From: Himantopus leucocephalus | Taxonomy: Eukaryota > Chordata > Aves > Charadriiformes > Recurvirostridae | Assembly: GCA_003993805.1 (NCBI GenBank) | Contig: RSEF01000006.1 | Location: 23,932,151 to 23,996,150 of the forward strand | Length of the DNA: 64,000 nucleotides | Reading direction: 5' to 3' | Shown here: positions 31,873-43,200 of the stretch, piece by piece | Layout of the letters: the number at the start of each line of letters is the position of its first letter | Numbering within the stretch: position 1 is the first letter of the stretch | The notes under the pieces: generated by a model | Databases searched by the model: none | Told to the model about the DNA's origin: nothing | Seen by the model: the letters and a program-made list of their open reading frames with translations, nothing else | Program-made: the position numbers and the translations under genes

Positions 31873-32067
31873 GGGGCACCCCCTCCCCGGGGGGAGCCGG
31901 GGACCGGGCAGGACGCTCCGCGAACCCCGGCCCTGACCCTGCAATCCCCCCCCGGGGCGCCACGGTGCCTGCCCGCTCCCGGGCCCGGAACCCCCGGTGC
32001 CCGGGGAACCCCAGGGGCACAGAACGGCTCCCAGAGGTGTGCACAGGACAGTCCCGTTCCCCCCCCC

Positions 32068-32994
32068 NNNNNNNNNNNNNNNNNNNNNNNNNNNNNNNNN
32101 NNNNNNNNNNNNNNNNNNNNNNNNNNNNNNNNNNNNNNNNNNNNNNNNNNNNNNNNNNNNNNNNNNNNNNNNNNNNNNNNNNNNNNNNNNNNNNNNNNNN
32201 NNNNNNNNNNNNNNNNNNNNNNNNNNNNNNNNNNNNNNNNNNNNNNNNNNNNNNNNNNNNNNNNNNNNNNNNNNNNNNNNNNNNNNNNNNNNNNNNNNNN
32301 NNNNNNNNNNNNNNNNNNNNNNNNNNNNNNNNNNNNNNNNNNNNNNNNNNNNNNNNNNNNNNNNNNNNNNNNNNNNNNNNNNNNNNNNNNNNNNNNNNNN
32401 NNNNNNNNNNNNNNNNNNNNNNNNNNNNNNNNNNNNNNNNNNNNNNNNNNNNNNNNNNNNNNNNNNNNNNNNNNNNNNNNNNNNNNNNNNNNNNNNNNNN
32501 NNNNNNNNNNNNNNNNNNNNNNNNNNNNNNNNNNNNNNNNNNNNNNNNNNNNNNNNNNNNNNNNNNNNNNNNNNNNNNNNNNNNNNNNNNNNNNNNNNNN
32601 NNNNNNNNNNNNNNNNNNNNNNNNNNNNNNNNNNNNNNNNNNNNNNNNNNNNNNNNNNNNNNNNNNNNNNNNNNNNNNNNNNNNNNNNNNNNNNNNNNNN
32701 NNNNNNNNNNNNNNNNNNNNNNNNNNNNNNNNNNNNNNNNNNNNNNNNNNNNNNNNNNNNNNNNNNNNNNNNNNNNNNNNNNNNNNNNNNNNNNNNNNNN
32801 NNNNNNNNNNNNNNNNNNNNNNNNNNNNNNNNNNNNNNNNNNNNNNNNNNNNNNNNNNNNNNNNNNNNNNNNNNNNNNNNNNNNNNNNNNNNNNNNNNNN
32901 NNNNNNNNNNNNNNNNNNNNNNNNNNNNNNNNNNNNNNNNNNNNNNNNNNNNNNNNNNNNNNNNNNNNNNNNNNNNNNNNNNNNNNNNNNNNNN
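32068..32994. other. Assembly gap (927 N)
   Basis: A run of N bordered by poly-C on the left (ccccccc) and poly-G on the right (ggggg). It lies between UBTD1 (−) and MMS19 (+), exactly where their divergent promoter and first exons are expected. The length is not a round number, so it may be an estimate from mapping. Confidence 0.98.
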
Positions 32995-33300
32995 GGGGGT
33001 GGGGTGGGCTTTGAGGGTGAGCGTGGGGCTGCGGGGCTGGCTGTGGGGATGTGGGGCAGGCTGGGGGGCTGGCTGTGGGGGTGTGGGGCTGGCTGTGGGG
33101 ATATGGGGCAGGCTGTAGGGCAGGCTGTGGGGATGTGAGGCAGGCTGAGGGCCCGGCTGTAGGGATGTGGGCCCGGCTGTGGGGCTGGGCACAAGCCCGA
33201 CTGTGGGGCAGGGCATGGCAGGGTGTGGGGATGTGGGACAGCGTGGCCGTGGGTTGTGGGGCTGGGGCATGAGGCTGCGGTGCAGAGCACGGCTGTGGGG
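32995..33300. repeat. G-rich minisatellite (ggctgtggggatgtggggca-like)
   Basis: An irregular tandem array built from gctgtgggg, gatgtgggg and caggctg modules; ggctgtgggg recurs roughly every 18–36 bases. It borders the N run directly and may continue into it. Related ggctgtgggg phrases trail off to about 33500. Long open frames on both strands here come from the repeat. Confidence 0.75.
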
Positions 33301-36300
33301 CCGGGCATGGGGGAATGGGTAGGGCCTGCAGCTGTGAGCTGGGCATTGAAAGGGGGGATGAGGACGAGGGGCTGTGGGGTAGGTGTGGGGCAGCAGGTAG
33401 GGTGAGGGGCGCTAGGGGCGAGACAGAGGTGGGTGTGGGTAGATGCGGGGCTGTTGGGAGCTGGGGTGAGGGCAGAGTTGTGGGGTCTGTGGGGTGGGTC
33501 AGGGCTTTAGATGACAGCTCTAGAGCACGGAGTGGGATTGAAGGTGTTGGATCTACAGGGTCTGGCCTGGAATAGGGAATGGGGCTTTGGGGTGGGGGAT
33601 ATGGCATGAGATGTGTGAGCTAACAGGAGCATAAGGCTGCAGGCCCCGGCATTGGAGGTTTGGGGTGCAGTGGGAGCTGCTGTGGGTGGTACTGGGTATG
33701 GCTGGCTGGGGGGTGGCCATGGCTGGGTAGCAGAGAAGGCACCAGTAGCAAGGGAGCCCCTGGCCTTGCTGTGATCACAGAATCACAGCATGACAGGGAT
33801 TGGAAGGCAGCTCTGGAGATCATCTAGTCCAACGCCCCTGCCAGAGCAGGTAGATCTATAGCAGGTTGCACAGGATGGCATGCAGGCATCCAGATGCTGT
33901 GGGAGATGACTGATGTGCAGGCTTCGCTGGGCTCTGCTTCTGGGGCCAAGGCTCTGACTGCCCTCACTGTGGTTTCTCCTCCTTTCCTGGCAGGGCTTGA
34001 GGCATTTGGTTTCCTTGGGTAATTTGTCTTTCTGCTTGGAGCAGCTGTTTGGTGACTTTGTTACATTAGGGAATTTGCAGCTTCAGGAACATGGGTTTCT
34101 ACGGATAAGGTGGCATGTTTGTGTTTCTAGGCAGTGGCTTCAGTGTGTTCTGGAAAGGAGCTGAGAGAGCAGAGAAGGACTACTTAGATTACGTTACACA
34201 GAGGGGTAGCTTATAGACCTTTCCCAAGACTGATAGATTGTGAACTGATCCATGGTATCTTGGTAATGAGATGAGCTGGCAAAACAGGAAGGTAACTCAA
34301 TGGTCTGTGTATCACAGAGTGAAGAAAATACCAAGGAAATTTGGAGGAATTCACTAAACTATGTGACATTCAAGATATTGCAAAAGAGTTGCACAAAGCC
34401 TCTGACATATTTGGGGTAGACGAGGGGAAAGATAACCTTACAACTGCTGTTGTCATCTGTGGTCATGTTACAGAAGTGCCCAGAGAAAGCTTTGTCTCTT
34501 CGAAGACATGCAAAGAGAAGAGCCCCTGCCTCCCGCCCTCAGCTCTCATCAGCTGTATGGCACTGGTGACAAACCTACCTTGACAAGCGAGGGAGCCAGC
34601 AAGTGTCCTTTGGCCCCTCTGACCTCGTATAGAATCACCCATCAGAAAGTATTAAATTGTGTCATGTATCCTTGAGCGAAAGGGGAGTTTTTTTCTAACC
34701 TTGTGGCCATTGTGCAATTGTTGGAAGAAAGGCACTGAGCTTCTCCCATGTGTTGCTGAGTACTAAATTGAGTGTAACTTGGTGAGGGGAAGAAAGGCCT
34801 CGGTGCTGTCACAGGCAGCTCAGGCTGCACGGGTCAGTGGGTGGCAGAAGGAGGCTGAACTCATTTTTATTGAAAGATGGGGAGAGAAGGATATTGCTCT
34901 TACAGAAACCTGTCGCACTCCCCGTGAATGTTGTGCTCACATTTTGAGGGTGTGGGGGAGACAAGAATGGAAAGCCTGCAGAAGTGATTAATGTCTAGAA
35001 TGACACTGCATGAAAGGGAGACAGACATGTCAGGAAAGCGAGCAGATTGGTTCTGAGTAATTATGCAGCAAAGGGTAAATGGCTTGCTTCTGTTTAGCCT
35101 CTGGGACTACAGGATGCACCAGAATAGGAAGGCAGCCCCTCCTGGTAAAGGGAGCGCTGGGATTCAAGGTGCGTAATTAACCTTGGGGACGTGCTGCTGC
35201 CAGATGTGGAGGCAGAAGTTTCACGGGCTCACCACTGTGCCTGCTGTGCTGACGAGGCAGGTCCAATTATAGCTGTGCTTGCACTTAAGCCATGGCCTGC
35301 GTGGCTCTGCCTGCGAGCAGGAGACAGCGCTTGCAGGTCACGCTGTTGAGGCTGGCATGGTCACTCCACGCGACATGAAGCTGGTCGCACCCCCAGGTCC
35401 TTGACAACAGAGTGAGTTCTCTCACTGTAGCAGAGTGAAGGGGCTGCTAACCACGGGGAACATCAATAGCTGATTGTGGTTTGAGCAGTACACCTCAGCT
35501 CTTTCCTGTTGATTAGGAAACAAGCAGCTCTATGTAGATGCTGCTTTCAGTCTCTGAAAACGCAGAGACAGGGTGCTTGGCTGCAAAGACAGCATTTATC
35601 TCGGACCTTCTCCATGGTGGCTCAGAGGCATGAGGGCTTTTGATGAGCTTGCAGAGTGGGATGTTGGGATGCTGGGTGGGAAGGGGCCGTACGAGCTCTC
35701 CCAGCATCCCACTCTGCTTTGTGCCAGTGCACAGCACCCACTTGCTGTTGCACTGTAGTTCTTCTGCAATAAATTTTGCCAGGACCTTATGGCTCAGGTG
35801 CACCTCCTGTTCTCGCTCAAGACACCCCCTGTTCAGTCAGTGCCTGTTGACTCCATGACCTGCTGGTCTCCTCTTCTTCCTTGCAGCTCCCCTTATCTGT
35901 TCTGTCCCTCAGCCCAGGCTCCCTCTCCCTGCTCTGCCAGGCGGGATCGGAAGCTCTGTCTCTGGAGCCGGGGCTGCCTGCTGTCAGAAAACACTGTCAT
36001 CCCTTCTCCCATCCCCAAAGACCCCTCTCTGATGAACACCGTGACTTAATACTGGAATTAGCTGCTTAGGAAGAGCCAGTAAATGCTTGCAACAGCAGGA
36101 GACACTAGCTGAGACAAGGCCTGGGAAAGCCCCAAATGAAACCCTTAGGTTTCTGAGGGGATGGGCACCCTGTCAGTCGTGTAGGCAAGACTTCAGCAGG
36201 GCAGAGGGATAACAGGGCCCTCTGGAGTCCTGGACAAAGACAGTCAGTCTGGGTGGAGGAGAGCTGTTTTTTCCAGGTAGACGGTGAGGAGTGCTGCTTG

Positions 36301-37238
36301 TTTCCCATCAATGTCCCTTGCCATATGAGCTACAGGTTAGAGAGCTGAAGGTAAGGCAGTCCCTTGCTCCCCCACCCCATGTCTGACCACAGGGCATGCA
36401 CAGAGCTTTCCGACTGGGAAGGTGTCACGTTGGCAGTGGGTGGCGGGAGTGGAGAACCTGCCCTTCTGCCAAGGCCTTCATAGGATGCAGCAGGTCCTTA
36501 CCAAAGCCTCCCGAGGAGTGACTCTTCCCCCAGTTGAGTTGCAAGAATATTGAGGCAGGAGGTGAGTGAGGCAACCTGGTGAGGTGTCTGAGTCAGAGCT
36601 GGAAATAGACTCCAGGAGTCCCAATGCTTCGTCTTCCTCTAACCACAAAGCTGCCTTTCTCCCTGCCCTCCATCTTGGAGGGAGTTTGTGCAGGTCTTGT
36701 TCAGCGTAGCGTGGAGGTGGCAGAGCCAAGGTGGGAAGCTGGGTGATCGCTAGTGTCTGGGCTGTTTGCTTGGCCAGTTCTCCATCAGGAAGCACCTAGG
36801 GAGCTGCCCTCTATCTCCTCCCAGCTTGCTCACATTAGAGAAGTGGTTTTTGGCATCTCAGGGCCAAACTGATGGGTCTTGCCGTCTCAGAAGCACAGCA
36901 AGGCTGCTTCTCTCTGGAGCCACATGTTGGTCACGGACGCAGCCAGGCTGCGGGGAGAGGGTAGAGGCAAAGTGCAGGCAAGTTCCCCCCTTGCTGCCTG
37001 CTCTCAGCTCTGATCCAGTTGAGGCAGCTCGCGGTACCAGACATGTTCGCAGGCAGGGCTGGAGGCAGCTCCACCAACTAAGCGCACATGGCTTCTTCGG
37101 TGCTTAGCAAGGTGCCAGCACCCAGTCAGCCTTTCCTGCTGCAGTGCTGGGACCCTTCGCGGCATCTGTCTCCAGCGCCGTGCCTGACTGACAGTCTGGG
37201 AGTCTCTTTGGTTCACTCTCTTTACCTCCTTTCTCCAG
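33301..37238 (+). other. MMS19 intron 1 (visible part)
   Basis: From the gap to the first readable MMS19 exon I recognise no coding segment. Base composition changes from G-rich tandem repeat to more AT-balanced sequence after about 33900. A CR1 fragment lies at 33772–33890. A short open frame at 34341–34583 has no splice support and no family resemblance. Confidence 0.5.
33772..33890 (-). mobile_element. CR1-type LINE 3'-end fragment
   Basis: The stretch gatcacagaatcacagcatg, followed by attggaaggcagctctggag, atcatctagtccaacgcccctgcc and gcaggttgcacagg, is the hallmark 3' end of avian CR1 retrotransposons, here in reverse orientation. Only about 120 bases remain and no reverse transcriptase is present. 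The element is an old fossil, and it supports an avian (or at least sauropsid) origin. Confidence 0.8.
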
Positions 37239-40200
37239 GGGTGAAAGATGGAAGCTGGACTGTGCTGCAGCTTGTGGAAGCACTGGGGTAAGTAAAGCCT
37301 TATACATTGCATGAGAGCCTTATAGGGGAGATTCCCCCAAGGAGGGACAGTGAGAAGGAGAACTGTGCTTGTCCGGGACGAGCTAGCTTCAGTGCTGGTT
37401 GGTGCACCACAGCACCCAGGCCTGCAAGGATGTTGTCCTCTCACAGCATGGACCCTGAGCGGTGCTTTGCCCTCCCCGGACTTGGGAGCTGTTTGGGAAA
37501 GAGTAAGGCCGGAGCAGCTCTTGATGCTCTCCCAGGACCAAGGAGAGGAGTTGTGGCAGGCAGGGAGCCACAGGGCTCTTCTCAGTTGTGACTGTCCCCA
37601 GCAGGAGCTGCCTGAGCACACAGCTGCATATCACCATGTCACGAGTGGGCTGGCACTCAGCCTTTGCTTCTGTCTCCGAGTTATCACGGCCTGGGACTCA
37701 GGGAGGCTTGTTTCGCCCAAGCTGGTGGCTGGGTTTGCCTTGTTGTAAGAGGCTGTGCCCTTTTTTGGTCCTTGTGGTCTTGGGAGCCCGAGTTTCAGGT
37801 GCAGAGCATGGTGCAAGAGCAATTTCTCTGGTCCAACTTGAGAACTCAGATTTATTGCTATGTATCTCTGGGGCCGGGTGCATGCATGCAGCACAGTCAG
37901 GGGAAGAGGAGTCTGTTCCTACCCTGCTAGCAAGTCAGGCAGGACTGGGCCACCACCCCCCTGCTCAGAGAGCAGCACTGCTTCATTTTTATAATGTGTC
38001 TGCTCAGGATGTGCTTCCTGCTTGGGTGTCCCGGCTCACAACAGGCCTCTTAGGCTTTCTCCCTACTTGGGCTAGGTCTTGCCTGGAGAACACAGATCCT
38101 CGGATGCGAGGGCGAGGAATCCAGCTGCTGTCACAAGTCTTACTCCAGTGTTACTCCCTGCTCCAGGAGAAGGAAGGTAAGGGCTGCTCTCGGCCCTTGA
38201 GTGGCTGCCGGCAGGTTAGGGGCAAAGCCTGTACCGCTCGAGTGTCTGTCCTGCAGTTGGCAAAGGGATTGATTTAGCACCATGACAACTTTGTACGTGT
38301 CTCTCGAGTCAAAGTCCAAGGAGGGCATGGGGCCTCACGCTGCAGTCTTTTAGCCAGCCTCACCACACAATTCAGGTCACTCCCTGAACATGCCAAAGCC
38401 CTGGGCTGCAGCTGGTGCCCCCGGCAGTGTGTGGGTGTTGCACACCCAGGTGTGCTCAGCACCACGTGGGACACCTTGGGGACACATCTGCATGTCAAAA
38501 TCCTTGGGTGGTGATTCAGTGCAGGAAAACGATCATTCACAAAGCAAGTCACGCCGCAGCCCTGCCGCCTGCCCAAGTTAACTCTGGGGGAACCCTGGGG
38601 CCTGGGGAGGAGGGGAATGAAGACCGGGTGGGGGAGAGGAAGGTGCCCGGTTCGTGGAGGGAAGGGGAAGGTTTGGCTGTGTTAAATGCCCCATAGCAAC
38701 TGGCTGGCAGTGGGGGAAGCCAGTAAGCACTGCCAGACTTTGACTTGGACTGGTGGCCTTGCTGATGGGTAGCTGAACTTGTGCCAGCAGGGTGGCAAAG
38801 CAGAGAGGCCCAGCGTTGTAAGTGAGGTGGAGGAAGGGAAGGATGGAAGTAATAGGTGCTCCATCCTCGGCATTTGGCTCTCTGTAAGTCTCAGGCTGGT
38901 GCCAGGCAGGGCCGAGAGTGGCTGTGCAGAGAGAATACAGAAAGACTAGCTACTGGTGTAGCTGGAGTCAGGTGTGATGACTGTGATGGGGACTGGGGTG
39001 CTCTGGAGGGGCAGCCAGAGTGGGGAGGTTCAGTGGGGACCCCTGTCAGAGTCAGAGCAGCTGAGCAAGCTGGGTTAGAGCCAAGTCACCAGGAGCTCTG
39101 GAGGAGGGTGGGGAGAGCCAGCTCCCTGGCAAGGCGTCTGTGGCTACTGTGAGACCCCCAGCTGGCCCGGTCTCCCTTCGTGTCCCTCCTCACGCAGTTA
39201 ATTTCTCAAGTGCTGCGTCAGGCTGCCTCCTGGGGGGGTGAGTTTCTGCAGCAGCTGTGGGCGCAGGATGCTGCTAGCCGGCTCTTCCAGTCTGCTTCCT
39301 GCTGCCACTCCCCAGGGCCGGGGTGTGCAGGCGCCCGTGGCCGTGACTCAGGGGCCGGGAACGTGTTGTGGAACTGAGCGCGGGGAAGCTGGAGCTCCTG
39401 CTCCAGCCCTGGGCCCCACCCCATGACATCCTCCAGCCTCTGCTGAGCAGGCGTCTGCCGTTTCACTGCTGGTGTCTGCACCCACGTGTCTGGACACGCC
39501 AGGGCAAATGCCTCTTGGGTACCTCCAGCACCTCTGCAACGGCCAGAGGTGGGTGCTGCCCTGCTGCGGTCAGGTGTGGGTTGCTCACGAGGGGAGGGTG
39601 AAGGCATTGGAGCCAGGTGGGTGCACCCAACAGTGGCAGGTCATCCCGTTCACCAGTGCTTGCTCTTCATCTGGCAGCTGCTTTCAGCAGAGCTGGGGCC
39701 AGCACCCAGCAGCTGCGTTTCCTGGGACTAACACACATTGGTGTCTCTTTCTGACAGTGCTGCATCTGGTCCTGTTCTATGAGAACCGGCTGCAAGATCA
39801 TCACCTCGTGATCCCCTCGGTGCTCCAGGGACTCCGAGCACTGGTGAGCTCGCACCCCGCAGCCCGCAGTGCTGGGATGCGCTCCAAGAATGGTGCTGGG
39901 GAGGTGCAACACTTGAGTACAGGTTGGAGCAGCACATCGAGCAGGGCCCCGCTGGGCTGTCAGCTCCTGCCTGGTGGCATTACCCTGTCTTCTCCGTGCT
40001 CCTGCTGCGCTTCTCGCAGAGGGGCAGGGGAGAGGAGACTGCCTTGATTTCCTGCCCCATGCAGATGTTGGGGCAAGGATTCCCTGGCCACCCTGGGGAG
40101 CAGCACAGATGATAAGCATCTTGTCCTGTCCTGTCTGTGGGGTTGGTGAGCTCTCCCTGTTGTAGGAGAGGATCCTGCAGGTAGCTGCTGTACACACGCA

Positions 40201-43200
40201 GGAGCTCTGTTATATGGCTGCCATTGTGGTTTTCTATTCTTGCTTTTCTTTTTCTGTCCCCAGAGCATGTGTGAGGTGCTGTCCCCAGGGCTCGCAGTGT
40301 CTGTGCTCAAAGCCATCTTCCAGGAGGTACATGTGCAGGTGAGCAATGTGATTTCACATCCTCCTATCCCTGCTCCCTGGGTGTCTGGGGATGGTCTGCC
40401 TCCCCTGGGGACTGAGCATGTTCAGTAGCAGTGTGGCGTAGTGCACCCTTCAGCAGCAGTGCAGTGCTTCTGCAGAGCTTAGAGACTGCATGGCTCACTG
40501 CAGAGCGAGAGGCAGACAGCAGCTGAGGATCCCGTTTGGCCCTTGACCTCTCTTCTCTCAGCCCTAGGGGAATTATTTCCTTTGCTCTATTCTCCAGGCT
40601 GTGTTTAAGTGCCACCAGCCCCCAGATTCTCCTCCAATTTAAGATCGTTTATGCTGGCAGGGCCTTGGGCAGCATGTGTGGCTCTGGTGTGACTGTGATG
40701 CTGCATTCATGTAGTGATGGACACAGTCATGTTCAGGTGCCATTGCATGTGCACGCTTTGCATGTGATAAATGGGATCTGCATGCCAGGAAGCAGAAGCT
40801 GAGCTGCTGGGGGTCCTGCCCTCTTCTCAAGGGTATGCACTGCCCTGGGTGGTGGATACCAGTGCTGCCACGTGCAGAGGCTTGTTTTGATTGCTCTGCT
40901 CCTCCTTCCAGTCCCTGTTGCAGCTGGACCGTCACACAGTCTACAGCATCATCACCAACTTCATGGGCACCAGGGAGGAAGGTGAGGGGGCAGATGCCAG
41001 AACCACTCTGGGGTTGTCAAGGCTGGCAAAGTGGCTTGCTTTCGCTTTCTCCAAGGGCTCTGTGGTTCTCCCTGGGAAGAGCTGGAAGGGCTGCGGCGCT
41101 GGGGAAGCTGGGTTGATTTCATACCACGTTGATGAGGTCTGGTGTCCTGCACCTGCTCACGTTCCTTCTTTCTGCAGAGCTGAAGGGCCTGGGTGCTGAC
41201 TTCACCTTCGGCTTCATCCAGGTGATGGACGGGGAGAAGGATCCCCGCAATCTGCTGGTGGCCTTCCAGATCGTGCGTGATCTCATTGCCAAGAACTACG
41301 CCCTGGGTGAGCCTGTGCCTACTGTGCAGGGCTGACTGGGAGACACGTCACTTTTCTTTGAGCTGTTGGAGGGATGGCTCTTGGGTCTGACCAGGGCTGG
41401 GGTTGTCCCTGACATGCTTTAGGAGCTGCAGAGCTAGGCTGTCATGGGTGCTAGGCATAGCTGCTGTGCCTCTTTTGCCCAGCATCTCTTCTCACTCCCT
41501 CTCACCTCTCCCTGCAGGTCCCTTTGTGGAGGAGCTGTTTGAAGTTACATCCTGCTACTTCCCCATTGATTTTACTCCAGTGAGTGAGTCTGCCCCATGC
41601 CACAGCCTGTTCCTTCTGGTGTTTTCTCAGGGGGTCGAATCCCCTCCAGGGAGTGGGAGGAGAGGATGGGCAAGAGTCTTGGCTGGGCAGTGTTGAGCTG
41701 TGAGCTGTGGTACCCAGGCTGACAGGCCAGTGCCAAGCTGGCTGCAATGACTGGCATGGCTGCTGCCTTGCTGGACATGAGGTGATGCAGCCTCAGATAA
41801 TGGCTGGTTTGGGAGGTTTCCTGACTCGTGAGTGACCTGTTCTCTGCTTCCTTTCCAGCCTCCCAATGACCCTCACGGCATCCAGAAAGAAGACCTGATC
41901 CTAAGCCTCCGGGCCGTACTGGCCTCCACACCCCAATTTGCTGAGGTAGGAAGCTCCTAGGGGGCTCTTGAGCACCTCATTGTTCTCTGAGCCCAGGCTG
42001 CATTTTGTAGTGCTGCAACTCCTGCTGTGGCTCTGTGGAACGGGAGCAACTGGGACCAGGAGCCTGCACTAGGGTAGCCCTGTCTCCTAATGGCGTTGGG
42101 CACGGGGAGAGTGCTGATGCTAACATCCCGGGAAGGGGCTGTCTGTTGCTGCCCTTCATCTCTGCTCTCCTGGCAGAGGCTGAGCTTGCAGCCCTGCAGG
42201 GCCATGGACAAGGTGGTGAGAAGGGTGGGCTGAGTCTAAGTGCCTCTCTCTGCAGTTCTTGCTTCCTCTGCTGATTGAGAAGATGGACTCAGACCTGCAA
42301 AGTGCCAAGCTTGACTCCCTGCAGACTCTGGTAAGGAGGAATCCCCTACTCCCTTCAGCCCATAGCTGGCCTGTGGTAGCATCAGCCACCAGCCACCTCT
42401 GGGCCGTTCCACCTGCCAGCCAGAGGCTCTCTCTTGCACAGCCACAATTTCCAGGGTCCTGCATATCTCTTTCATCTTTTTCTCTCCCTTGAGCGATTCA
42501 TGCAGTTCAGCATGAGCCTGCCAGGATGGGCAGTGTCCGTGCTCTGTGTCCTCCCAGCACTTCTCTCTGATGCTTTCTCTTCATTCTCTCTTGCAGACTG
42601 CCTGCTGTGCCATCTACGGGCAGAAGGAGCTGCAGGAATTCCTCCCCAGCCTCTGGTCATCCCTGCGCAGGGAGGTGAGTACTGCAGGGTCCCTAACAAA
42701 TGCTCCACCATAGTTGGGCTCCTGCTGAGCAGGAGTTCACAGCCAGACCAGGCGGGCCCCATATCTCCCAGCAGGCCCCACCTGTGGCCTTGGACAGTCC
42801 CAGCTGAAAAGTGGGGTACAGGCCAGCCTTATCAGCATATCCTTGGGGTTTGGATGTGCCACACTGCGTGTTCAAAACACGTGGGAAGTGAGGCAGGAGC
42901 CTGAGCCCTTCAGCCCGTGTTGGGAGTATGAAGCCTGCGGTTGGGGTCGGCATGGAGCTGAGCTCATCCTATGGCCTGGCCTCTCCTGCAGGTGTTCCAG
43001 ACAGCGAGTGAGAAGGTTGAGGCGGAGTGTCTGGCCGCACTGCATGCCCTCTCTGCCTGCCTCTCCCGCTCCGTGCTCAGCTCTGACACCGAGGATCTGC
43101 TGGATTCCTTCCTCAGCAGCATCCTGCAAGGTAGCTAGCAGAGAGACCTACCCTGCCCCAAGAAGCCAGGCCTGCAAGCATCCTCCTAGCTAGAGATCCA

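Larger units (their letters stand above)
28508..32067 (-). other. Probable UBTD1 intron 1
   Basis: This runs between UBTD1 exon 2 and the assembly gap. No coding segment is recognised on either strand. It becomes increasingly CpG-rich from about 31230 towards the gap, as expected near a CpG-island promoter. It contains a short (CA)n run at about 30361–30377 and a long poly-C tract at 31843–31872. Confidence 0.5.

Noticed and set aside
31066..33607. Long open frames crossing the N run on both strands
   Set aside because: Their length comes from N being read as X and from the G-rich repeat; there is no real coding content.
34341..34583. 80-residue open frame in MMS19 intron 1
   Set aside because: No splice sites that join it in frame, no recognised family, and it lies in an ordinary intron with balanced base composition.
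40535..40802. Open frames in the MMS19 introns that look like extra exons
   Set aside because: The visible exons already give a continuous protein of the expected length and exon number, and the extra frames break phase.
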